This document shows positions 1 through 7,827 of a stretch of DNA of 58,748 nt, in pieces (positions within the stretch are counted from its first letter, which is position 1; each line of letters opens with the position of its first letter). Source of the stretch: Pirellulales bacterium (GTDB taxonomy: Bacteria; Planctomycetota; Planctomycetia; Pirellulales; JAICIG01); the NCBI GenBank assembly GCA_035533075.1, contig DATLUO010000104.1, forward strand, positions 1 through 58,748. The letters run 5' to 3'. The notes under the pieces are model-generated. The model made no database searches. It saw only the letters and a list, made by a program, of their open reading frames with translations, and was not told where the DNA came from. The position numbers and the translations under genes were made by a program.

Positions 1-3000
1 AGCCCTCGCGCCGGCCAAAGGTTGGCCGCTGGCGTCGAGCACTTGTCCGCTCAGGGTCCGGCCGCGCACCAGGCGCACGTCCAGCGGTTCTGGCGGCGTC
101 CGCGCGTCGGGACTAATGAGCACCGTCCGCGCGTGGCCGACCTGGCTCATGAAGCCAAATGCAAGACCAGCGCGGGCCGTGGGCAAGGAGTCGGGTAAGC
201 CCCGCTTCAGCTCCGGCAAGTGCGCCAACGCGCGATGTTCCGGCGACCGCTCGAAAAGCTTGACCACGTCGTCGTAACCGACGCGAATCGTCGCGTACCC
301 GTTCGGCACGCCGTCCGGGCGATCGACCGCCAGCGCGCCAGGCCCAGGCGCGACGACGATGCGGAACGAGCCGTCGGGGCCGGAGCGCGAGTGCGAGTGG
401 AGATCCACGCCTTGTTCGGCGAGAGATGCCACGTGTTTATTCAGATAGAGCGGTTGGTAATGGATGCCAGCCACCAGCGGCCGACCGGTTTCGCTGTCCA
501 CGATAGTGCCGCGAAGCTCGATGCCTTGCACCAGTTCAACGTCTTGCACGAGCGGTGCGAGGCCGGTCGCATCGGCAACCGTTGGACTGGCGCGAAAATA
601 GGCCGGTCCGTCGGCGCGCGGCTCGACGCTGAGCGTGTAGTTGGGCTCTTTGCCGCATCCCTCAAGAACATAACGGCCTGCCTCATCGGTCTCTGCCACG
701 GCGGTCGTGGTGTTCCAACATCGCACCTTCACGCCGCGCACCGGTCGCCGCGTCGCGCGGTCGCGCACGACACCCTCAATGCTGCGCGCGGGTTCGGCCA
801 CATAGTCGGACACGGCGCCGTACAGAACGCGACCAGCCCGCGGCGCGGAGGTCGGTTCGACCGGCGGCGCAGGACCGCGAATCGTCTCGCGCACCGCCGT
901 GGTCGCTTCGAAGGTCGTGTGGCGGATGCCGGCGCCGCGCACGTGCAACTTCACCACGGTATTGGCGCTGAGTCCGGCGATGCGGAAGCGTCCATCGGCT
1001 GCCGTGGTCACTCGGGCCGGCTGTTTCGGCAACGCACCGTATTGCCAATCTTTGCCCATCCGCAACAGAGTTCGGCCTTGGGCGACGTCGTCGAGCACCA
1101 TCTTCATCATATCGCCGTCGTAGCGGAGGATTGTTTCGACCCGCAGTTCGACTCCCGCGAGCGGCCTGCCTTCCGCGTTGACGATACGCCCGGTAATCGT
1201 TTTCTCCTCGGGCAGGTTGAGAACAATGTCGCCGGGCGGTTGGTCTTTGCGCAGATACTTCCAATCGGGCGCGAGGCCGTCGGCAGTTGCGACCACGAGC
1301 AAGTCGGGCTTGGCGCCGATTCGTTCGTCAAATTGCGGCCAGCGGAGCGAAAACTCGAAGCGGCCCGCGTCGTCGGTCGCGGTCGATGCGAGCGGCGGAT
1401 CGTCCGCGTCGAAGACCGCCAAACGCACATCCACGGCGGCGCCGGCGACAGGTCGTCCGTCGCCATCCCGCACGCGACCGCTGACAATGCTTTCTTTGAC
1501 CGGCTGAGTGGACGACGCGCCTTTCTCTTGGTTGTCTGAGACGGAGTCGTCACCCACAACCAGATCGCCGAGGTCTTTGACTTCACCCGCATTCACTTGC
1601 ACGTCTTTGAAAGGAATGCCGATGAACATGTCTATGGTTTGGCCTTGATAGGGGCGCGGCGCCGATGCGTTTGAATAATAGGTCCATCCGGGAATCAGCC
1701 CGTCGAGCCGGAAACGCCCTTGCTTGTCGACGGGGATTCCCGTCGGACTTCTTGCCAAGCTGGGATGCGGCGCCCAGACCGCCGAGTTATCGTGGGCGAA
1801 GGCTGCGCTAATCGTAGCGTCATCGATCGGCTCGCCGTCGGCGTCGACCAAACGCCCTTGAACGCTGCCCCCCGAGACTAGTTTGATCTCAACAGTCTCT
1901 TTCCCGCCGTACTGCACGAAGCCGCCGCCCGCCAGGTTTCGCCAGCGGTGGAAGACAAACACTTTGCGTCGTTCGCCAGGCAGCAAGTCCTGGATTTCAA
2001 ACTGCGGCCCCTCTTGATTTTGCCATCCCCAGCGCTCGTTGGCGCCGTGAGCTAGGAATCCAACCACAGGATTGCCCTTGGGATCCACGACGCGCACCGC
2101 GACCGGGCGGCTGACGAACAAGGGCATGTCGACGCGGACGCTCTCTTGCCCGGCAGTCGTTGAAACCTCGGCAACCCGTTCGTAGTTCGTCGAAATAAGC
2201 TGCTGCTGCAACGTCGGGAAAACCTTTCCACCGCCGAGGTCCTTGCCGCCCGCAATCTCGTTGGCACCGAACCCGCGCGGGTAGCGGTCGATGTCGTGGT
2301 GCTTATCGAAACCGTCGTAGCGGAACGCCAGAATGCCGCGGCTGGGCAATACCGGCACGCGAAACTCTCCGTTGGCGTTGGTCCAATAGCGGCCGTCCAA
2401 AAAGGCCTCGGTCAGCCCAGGAATGGCCTCCTCCAGCTCGCGGTTCTGGAAGAAATGGTAGCTGATCTCTCCGGTGAATGGCTTGCGGGTTTCCGCGTCG
2501 AAGACGCGTCCCTCAGCCCATACGCCACGCTTGAGTCGAAAATCTCGCTCGATCACGGCGCCCTGGGCGGAGGTGTCAGTTGCATGCCCGACGGGGATAT
2601 ATGCCGCGTTGCCGGTGGCAAAGGCGACCAGGCTGTTGCCGCTGCCGACGGGCAGGCCCGTGATTCGATAGCGGCCGGCCGCGTCGGTGGTGGCGGCGAG
2701 ATGTTCCCGCTCTCGACTGGTGGTCACAAGCTGGCCTTGCACCTGGAAGGCCCGCACGACGGCGTCGGCGATCGGTTCGCCGGTGTCAAGATCCAGCACT
2801 CGCCCTTCGACCGGCTTGGAGGGACCGACGACGAAATCGAACTCGTTGGAGTAGACCGCCAGTGTACCGCCTCCCTCGAACCGATCGAGCACGATTTTCT
2901 CGCCCGGCTCGTTTCGGGCCACGATTTCCGTCGCTTCGATGCCGTCACCTCGCACCAATAATTGCACGAACCGCTTGGCGCCGATGTCGCGCAGCTCGAA

Positions 3001-4995
3001 GCGTCCCGTCGCATCGGTCACGGCGCTGGGCAATACGTCTCGCAACTGAACCGGCTCAATGACGTTCATTAAGTTGGCGACCCGCTGCCGCCAGACGGCG
3101 TTCTCAACTCCGCGAGCTTCGGCATCCCCGTAGCCGCCAATGTCTCTTTCGCCATTGAACCAGCGGATGCGGACCTTCGCGCCGGCGACCGGCTGCCCAT
3201 CGATGTCGATCAAGCGTCCGCGGACCGGTTCGCCGGCTTCGGGCAAGCGCGTCCGCTCCTGTTGAGCGCCGGTCACCGCGCGCGCCAGCGCCTCAAGGAA
3301 TCCTGCCGGCGGGCTCGTCGCCCGGCGAATCTCGTCGGGCGAGGTGAACGCGAACCCGTGGCCGGGCGCCGTGACCGCGATTCGATCCGTGTAGCTCCAA
3401 CTCGCCGGCATCGTCGGCTCGACCGGCGGCGGTTCGGCAAAATGGTATTTGCCGTCATCGCCGGTGGTCGCCAGCAATCGCGGCGGCTCGGGCTGTAGAT
3501 CGTGGACGCGTGCGCGGATCCAATACAGCCTCGCCCCCGCCACCGGCTTGCCGTCCGCTCCCACCACGATGCCGTGCAGTTGGTTGTCTGGTGCCCGCTC
3601 GGGCTTATCGGTTTGTTCCCGCGGTTTCCCACGTTCCTCGGCGGCCTTCCGCTTGGATTCCGTATCGTCGGCTTTACCGGCTTCGGCGTTGGCTTTCTTA
3701 TCCACCGCGTCGGATGCCGCTGGCGGGTCGGCCAACGACGGCCGTTGACCCAGACCGACGAAACCCACGGCGGTGGCCCCGATGAGCCCGCCGGCGATGA
3801 TCAGGACAACCAAGAGATTACCTGTCCGCGTGGAGAGACTGCGCGACGAATCGACGATCCGCGTCACGCGCCTGGCCAAGATCGACCGCAACGACACCAT
3901 AGCGACGCCGGCCGCGCCCACGGGCGGCGACGAAAGCTCGGCGATTTCCAACAGCCCGCGCGCATACCCTTCTCGGTCGCCGCCAAGCTGTACGACATAG
4001 TCGTCGCACACCTCCTCAGCCGCAGACTCCAGCCGGCGCGCGAGCAACCACACGAGCGGCTGATAGAAAAACAGGGCCTCGGTCAGTCGCATCAGCAGGT
4101 TCCACCAGCCATCGCGGCGGCGCAGGTGAGCCAGCTCATGAACCAACACGTCGCGCAGTGGCAGCGACGCCTCGGCTTCGGGCAACAGCACGACCGGACG
4201 CCGCAGCCCCGCCAGGCAAGGGCTGGCCAGATACGGACTGCGACGCACCTCCGGCGCGGCTACTGCAAGCAGGGCCGAGAGTTCGCGGCAGGCCTGCTGC
4301 GCGGTTGGCTCGGCCACCGCCGCCGCGCGACGCAGTCGGCCTAGCCGGCGCCAAGCCAGGCCCAATCGCGCGAGAAGCCACGCCGATACCGCCAGCCATA
4401 TCAGCGCAATTCCGATCGCCGCGTAGCCGAATGCCCGCACGTGGAACGCCGATGGCTGACGGGCTTCGGCGGCCGACTGCCGTACGGGCGCGTTGGGCGA
4501 CACCGGTGGTTCTGCCGCTGGTTGTAAGGTGGAAAAAGCGAGCTTGCGAGCGCCGGCCCACCGAGATGGACGCGCCGCATGGTGGGCCGGCGCTCGTTCC
4601 ACTCGCTTGTCCCACCCTACGCCCGTAACAATGCCGAAATCGCCGGGCAGTGGCCCGCCCTGTGCCGCAGAATTGGCGACGACCGTGGCCTCTTCGGCAC
4701 TTTCGGGAGGAAACGATTTCAACTCCTCGTAACCCCAGGCCACGGACAATTCCACCGACCAGCCGGAGACGCCGCCGCGTGCCAACAGGGAGGTTACCAG
4801 CGGGCAGACGATTACCGCCGCCAACGTCGTGCGATACATGGCCGACTGCAACGCCGAGCCGCGGCGGCCCAAGAACCACGCGACGGCCAGGCCCGCCGCG
4901 ATCAGCAAAGTCGATTGCAGCAGCCAGTTGGCCGCGAACGAGACGACGGCCCGCGCCGCGTCGAGCAGAGCCATTTGCGCGTGAAGCCAGTGCAT
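1..4995 (-). CDS. BlaR1-like M56 metallopeptidase with carboxypeptidase-regulatory-like repeats (3' end outside window)
   Basis: The frame is open from the ATG at 4995 to the window edge, at least 1665 codons. It starts 10 bases after the BlaI stop, behind a GAGGTGA-type ribosome site. Transmembrane segments are visible near residues 16-40, 48-66, 184-208 and 390-412. The M56 zinc motif HELAH is at 286-290. From about residue 440 the chain is a series of beta-sandwich units with the signature G-x-P-[VLI]-x-[GD]-A (GKPVAGA, GQPVAGA, GEPIADA, GRPLAGV and others), at least nine, typical of the carboxypeptidase regulatory-like fold. In BlaR1/MecR1 the M56 protease senses a ligand through an outer domain and relieves the BlaI repressor. 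Here no penicillin-binding domain is seen, so the repeat array is the likely outer part. What it senses is unknown. Residues about 126-158 are encoded by an interspersed palindromic repeat. Confidence 0.88.
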   Translation of the reverse strand, partial: MHWLHAQMALLDAARAVVSFAANWLLQSTLLIAAGLAVAWFLGRRGSALQSAMYRTTLAAVIVCPLVTSLLARGGVSGWSVELSVAWGYEELKSFPPESAEEATVVANSAAQGGPLPGDFGIVTGVGWDKRVERAPAHHAARPSRWAGARKLAFSTLQPAAEPPVSPNAPVRQSAAEARQPSAFHVRAFGYAAIGIALIWLAVSAWLLARLGLAWRRLGRLRRAAAVAEPTAQQACRELSALLAVAAPEVRRSPYLASPCLAGLRRPVVLLPEAEASLPLRDVLVHELAHLRRRDGWWNLLMRLTEALFFYQPLVWLLARRLESAAEEVCDDYVVQLGGDREGYARGLLEIAELSSPPVGAAGVAMVSLRSILARRVTRIVDSSRSLSTRTGNLLVVLIIAGGLIGATAVGFVGLGQRPSLADPPAASDAVDKKANAEAGKADDTESKRKAAEERGKPREQTDKPERAPDNQLHGIVVGADGKPVAGARLYWIRARVHDLQPEPPRLLATTGDDGKYHFAEPPPVEPTMPASWSYTDRIAVTAPGHGFAFTSPDEIRRATSPPAGFLEALARAVTGAQQERTRLPEAGEPVRGRLIDIDGQPVAGAKVRIRWFNGERDIGGYGDAEARGVENAVWRQRVANLMNVIEPVQLRDVLPSAVTDATGRFELRDIGAKRFVQLLVRGDGIEATEIVARNEPGEKIVLDRFEGGGTLAVYSNEFDFVVGPSKPVEGRVLDLDTGEPIADAVVRAFQVQGQLVTTSREREHLAATTDAAGRYRITGLPVGSGNSLVAFATGNAAYIPVGHATDTSAQGAVIERDFRLKRGVWAEGRVFDAETRKPFTGEISYHFFQNRELEEAIPGLTEAFLDGRYWTNANGEFRVPVLPSRGILAFRYDGFDKHHDIDRYPRGFGANEIAGGKDLGGGKVFPTLQQQLISTNYERVAEVSTTAGQESVRVDMPLFVSRPVAVRVVDPKGNPVVGFLAHGANERWGWQNQEGPQFEIQDLLPGERRKVFVFHRWRNLAGGGFVQYGGKETVEIKLVSGGSVQGRLVDADGEPIDDATISAAFAHDNSAVWAPHPSLARSPTGIPVDKQGRFRLDGLIPGWTYYSNASAPRPYQGQTIDMFIGIPFKDVQVNAGEVKDLGDLVVGDDSVSDNQEKGASSTQPVKESIVSGRVRDGDGRPVAGAAVDVRLAVFDADDPPLASTATDDAGRFEFSLRWPQFDERIGAKPDLLVVATADGLAPDWKYLRKDQPPGDIVLNLPEEKTITGRIVNAEGRPLAGVELRVETILRYDGDMMKMVLDDVAQGRTLLRMGKDWQYGALPKQPARVTTAADGRFRIAGLSANTVVKLHVRGAGIRHTTFEATTAVRETIRGPAPPVEPTSAPRAGRVLYGAVSDYVAEPARSIEGVVRDRATRRPVRGVKVRCWNTTTAVAETDEAGRYVLEGCGKEPNYTLSVEPRADGPAYFRASPTVADATGLAPLVQDVELVQGIELRGTIVDSETGRPLVAGIHYQPLYLNKHVASLAEQGVDLHSHSRSGPDGSFRIVVAPGPGALAVDRPDGVPNGYATIRVGYDDVVKLFERSPEHRALAHLPELKRGLPDSLPTARAGLAFGFMSQVGHARTVLISPDARTPPEPLDVRLVRGRTLSGQVLDASGQPLAGARA
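4524..4620. repeat. Family A palindromic repeat inside the M56 gene
   Basis: This is a 97-base imperfect palindrome. The left arm begins GTAAGGTGG and contains AGCGAG and AGCGCCGGCCCACC. The right arm contains GGTGGGCCGGCGCT and ends CCCACCCTAC. The same arm sequence forms the near-perfect palindrome at 57701-57790 and the half copies near 18756, 40071 and 44835. It keeps the M56 reading frame open, adding roughly 32 residues to the loop between the early and later transmembrane segments. Confidence 0.85.
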
Positions 4996-5005
4996 GGCGG
5001 TCACC

Positions 5006-5380
5006 TCACTTCTTGATGCGTCGATTGATGAGCTTGCGAATCTCCTCGATTTCCTCGCGCGAGACGTTTTCGTTCTTCAGCAGATGGGCCACCAGGCCCG
5101 ACGCGCTGCCGCCGAACACGCGCTCCAGCACGTCGCGCGTGGCGCTCTGCTGGAACTCCTGTTCCTCCACCAGCGGGTAGAACACGAACGTCCGTTCCCG
5201 TGCTTCGTGCGACACGGCGCCTTTTTCCTCCAACCCGCGCAGCAAGGTCTGCACGGTGCTGTGGGCGATCGGTTCTCGCCGATTGATGGCGTCGGTGATT
5301 TCGCGGGCCGTCGCCCGCCCGCGCTTCCACAAGACCTGCATGATGACGAGTTGCACTCGGCCGAGTCGAGGTGCTGGCAT
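5006..5380 (-). CDS. BlaI/MecI/CopY family transcriptional repressor
   Basis: A 124-residue protein, the usual length for BlaI/MecI. Residues 1-75 form the winged helix with family features (LGRVQLVIMQVLW, then AREITDAIN and STVQTLLRGLEEKG). The rest is the helical dimerisation part, ending RKLINRRIKK. The start ATG follows AAAGGAAAG. The gene is the first of an operon with the M56 peptidase. In this family the dimer binds a palindrome over the promoter and is inactivated after the M56 partner is triggered. A palindrome overlapping the -10 of its own promoter lies 34 bases upstream, so autoregulation is likely. The signal is unknown; beta-lactam is possible but not indicated by the partner's domains. 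Confidence 0.93.
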   Translation of the reverse strand: MPAPRLGRVQLVIMQVLWKRGRATAREITDAINRREPIAHSTVQTLLRGLEEKGAVSHEARERTFVFYPLVEEQEFQQSATRDVLERVFGGSASGLVAHLLKNENVSREEIEEIRKLINRRIKK

Positions 5381-5414
5381 GAATGTCTTTCCTTTGAATG
5401 CCGGTTAGTTTACT

Positions 5415-5430
5415 CTGATAAATCTATCAG
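5415..5430. promoter_or_regulatory. Probable BlaI operator
   Basis: A perfect inverted repeat, CTGATA-AATC-TATCAG, overlaps the -10 element of the blaI promoter and lies 34 bases before the blaI start. Position and symmetry match a repressor site. Binding by this BlaI is inferred. Confidence 0.7.
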
Positions 5431-5449
5431 CATAGACTGTCGCTGTCAA
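5421..5449 (-). promoter_or_regulatory. Sigma-70-like promoter of the blaI-M56 operon
   Basis: On the minus strand a consensus TTGACA (5449-5444) is followed by a 17-base spacer and TAGATT (5426-5421). Its -10 lies within the 16-base palindrome, so a repressor there would block polymerase. Confidence 0.75.
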
Positions 5450-5497
5450 CCGAATTCTTTTGATGCTGCCGCCGGGCAAGCGTTCGGCGCACACTGC

Positions 5498-5566
5498 GTA
5501 GCAGAAACTCGTGAGAGTTCTGGCCCAACTCGCGACGGCGGCCAGACTTCTCACGAAGCCTGCTAC
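5498..5566. repeat. Family D palindromic repeat
   Basis: A 69-base imperfect inverted repeat. The left arm runs from GTAGCAG through CTCGTGAGAG to CTGGCC. The right arm runs from GGCCAGAC through CTCACGA to CTGCTAC. It lies in the 232-base gap between the blaI promoter and the end of the next secreted-protein gene. No coding sequence is seen there. It could end transcription of the upstream gene. Confidence 0.65.
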
Positions 5567-5612
5567 GGGCGGGGTCGACCGCGTTGCTCCGCGACTACCG
5601 CCGCCTTGTCGT

Positions 5613-7727
5613 TCAGTTGAGCGCCTTCATTTTCAAATCGCCCAGTTCGAGTTGTTCGCCCGGACCGAGTTGGCGGTTTTCGCTGGTGATGCGTGGACCG
5701 CCGAAAAACTTGTCGCCTTGCTGGAAGCTCAGAGTCAGCCGCTCGCCCGGCAACACGTTTTCCACCCGGAACCGGCCTTCCGCGTCGGTCTTAAGCGGCG
5801 CCTGGTCCCGCTGCAGGAACCAAAACAGCTCCCTAGCGGCGCGACGCTGGTAGCCGATCTGCACCACCGCGTCGGCGAGCGGCTCTCCGTCAGGGTCGAG
5901 AGCACGGCCGGCGATGCTGGCCGTTGGCCGCAGCCGGACCGTCACCGGCCCTGGCTCGCCGCCGGTCAGTGTCAGCGACGCGGCCAGGTGGCGCCGGGCA
6001 TGGAGGATGCACACGTGTCGCGGCCGGTCGGCCCCAAGGCCATAAATCGTGCAGGTGGCCGCCGCGATTTTGAAGGTGATCGGCCCCGTGTCCGCCACCC
6101 CGGAGACAACCGCATCGGTCAGCGGCTGACCCTGCTCATCTTCGATCGCAATGGTCGCGGTCTTGCCGGGATCGAGCGGCAAGTCGCACGTCACCGGCCC
6201 GCCGTCGGGCGCAAGGTCGAGAACCTTGACGGCATTTTGCATTGTCAGCGACTGCCTTGTATCGTCCGCGCCGGCGAAATAACGATCGTCGTCGTCGCCT
6301 ATCGTCGGCACGCGTTTACTGTCTTCTTCGCTGAAGCTGGCCTGCCGATAGGTCATCGGCTTGTTGCCGTCGATGCCTGGACGGCCGATTTGCACCCCCC
6401 TGGCCGTCAGCACGCCGGGGCCTGGAATGGCCAATATGCGGAAGCGGCCGTCGTCGTCGGTCTGCTTCGACCCTGTCCGCAGGAATTTGGACCAACCGTA
6501 GCCGGGGTCGTCGGCATACTGGTTTCCGGGCAGCGGCACAAACTGTACGCTGCCCTTCACCCTGCGGCCGGTTGCCTGGTCGAACAAACGGCCCTCGACA
6601 ACGACCCCCTCCTTCATCTCCACATCGACGTCGACGATTGTCTGGCCCGGCGTGAGCTCGAGCCGCACCGACCTGAAAAGCAGGTTGCCGCCCGGGGGCC
6701 CATAAACGCCCAGCCCGGCGTCGTGACTGCGGCGCAGGCCGCGCAGCTCGAAGCGGCCCGTTTCGTCAGTTTGCGCATCGATGGGATTGTTCCCTGTGCC
6801 TATCCTCACGCCGGCGCCCGACGAGCCAACCAGGGCCCGCGCCACCGGCTGGCGGTCGCGTCCGGTAAACACCGTGCCGCGAACCACCAATTCCGTTTCG
6901 GCAACGTGATCGAAGACTGGGCCGGTCAACCGGGGGAACATTCCCAACCTGCGCATTTGCGGCAGCATGTTGGCCTGGGCCGCCTTGTTGTACTTCTCGG
7001 CATCGAAGCCGTCGCGGTTGATGACCCAAAGCTCGTCGGAAACGAGGCCGGCAGCGGAGATGTTCACCGACGCCACCCGCTCGGTTCCAATACCCGACAG
7101 CTCGAAACGCCCGTCTTTGTCGGTGACGGTCGTGAGAGTCGTGAGAAGCGGGAGGAAACTGGCGTACAAACTCGGTTCGAGCTTGCCGCGAGGATTGCTC
7201 TGCTTCCACCAGTCCGTTAGAAAATCGTCAAGATTACCGCTCGGCGAAGCGGATATCATGGTGACCGCGACTTTGGCGCCGGCAATATGCCGGCCTTCCG
7301 TGTCGGTCACACGGCCGCGAATTGGGCGATCTTCGACCAACCGCAGCACGGCGTCGTCCGGCACCTGATCCGGAACGAAGTAGACCCAATCGGCCCCGTA
7401 GCCCGGCTTGTAGGCGAGCAATGGCCAGTGGGCCATCCCGACGGCCGTCGGATAGATTGGTGCGTCGTTCTCCCTGAGCGACAACTCAAAACGTCCCTCG
7501 TCATCGGCGACCGCGCGCTTCTCAAACAGCACATCTTCGCGCTTGCGGGGTGGCGGCGCCTTGAAATGAACCCAGTACAATCCCGCCCCCGCCGCCGGTT
7601 TGCCGTCGGGCAACAGCACATGGCCGCGAAGCACGGTCGGCTCGTCGGCGCCGGCCGCAGCCGCCAACGACGCCGCGACAAGTGCCACTAAGATTACGCC
7701 AGAGCGAGCAAGTTGAAGTCGGGTCAT
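5613..7727 (-). CDS. Secreted carboxypeptidase-regulatory-like protein, paralogue 1
   Basis: 704 residues from the ATG at 7727, chosen because AGGAGG lies 6 bases upstream and the start aligns with the MTRL start of the neighbouring paralogue. An overlapping ATG three bases earlier is possible. A signal peptide covers about residues 1-28. Several beta-sandwich units follow, with PDGKPAAGA near the N-terminus and PDGEPLADAVV near residue 620. It ends LELGDLKMKALN. No catalytic motif was recognised. It is closely similar along its whole length to the next gene (for example YRQASF.EEDSKRVPT and CDLPLD.GK) and resembles the C-terminal part of the nearby M56 protein. A structural or binding role at the cell surface is likely. 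Its promoter sits at 7771-7800. Confidence 0.85.
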   Translation of the reverse strand: MTRLQLARSGVILVALVAASLAAAAGADEPTVLRGHVLLPDGKPAAGAGLYWVHFKAPPPRKREDVLFEKRAVADDEGRFELSLRENDAPIYPTAVGMAHWPLLAYKPGYGADWVYFVPDQVPDDAVLRLVEDRPIRGRVTDTEGRHIAGAKVAVTMISASPSGNLDDFLTDWWKQSNPRGKLEPSLYASFLPLLTTLTTVTDKDGRFELSGIGTERVASVNISAAGLVSDELWVINRDGFDAEKYNKAAQANMLPQMRRLGMFPRLTGPVFDHVAETELVVRGTVFTGRDRQPVARALVGSSGAGVRIGTGNNPIDAQTDETGRFELRGLRRSHDAGLGVYGPPGGNLLFRSVRLELTPGQTIVDVDVEMKEGVVVEGRLFDQATGRRVKGSVQFVPLPGNQYADDPGYGWSKFLRTGSKQTDDDGRFRILAIPGPGVLTARGVQIGRPGIDGNKPMTYRQASFSEEDSKRVPTIGDDDDRYFAGADDTRQSLTMQNAVKVLDLAPDGGPVTCDLPLDPGKTATIAIEDEQGQPLTDAVVSGVADTGPITFKIAAATCTIYGLGADRPRHVCILHARRHLAASLTLTGGEPGPVTVRLRPTASIAGRALDPDGEPLADAVVQIGYQRRAARELFWFLQRDQAPLKTDAEGRFRVENVLPGERLTLSFQQGDKFFGGPRITSENRQLGPGEQLELGDLKMKALN

Positions 7728-7770
7728 CATCGGCCTCCTGAAGCATGGGGGGATTGGCGTGCCTGCCGGC

Positions 7771-7800
7771 ATTATGTCGCGCTGCCTGTGGTGAAAGCAA
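7771..7800 (-). promoter_or_regulatory. Putative promoter of paralogue 1
   Basis: TTGCTT (7800-7795), an 18-base spacer and CATAAT (7776-7771) on the minus strand, 43 bases before the ATG at 7727. The same elements with the same spacing and distance occur before paralogue 2. Confidence 0.55.
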
Positions 7801-7827
7801 ATCCAGCTAAAAGTCAGTCGTCGGCGT

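Noticed and set aside
220-1539. 439-codon plus-strand frame at the left edge
   Set aside because: Antisense to the carboxypeptidase-regulatory-like array of the M56 gene, which reads cleanly through the region.
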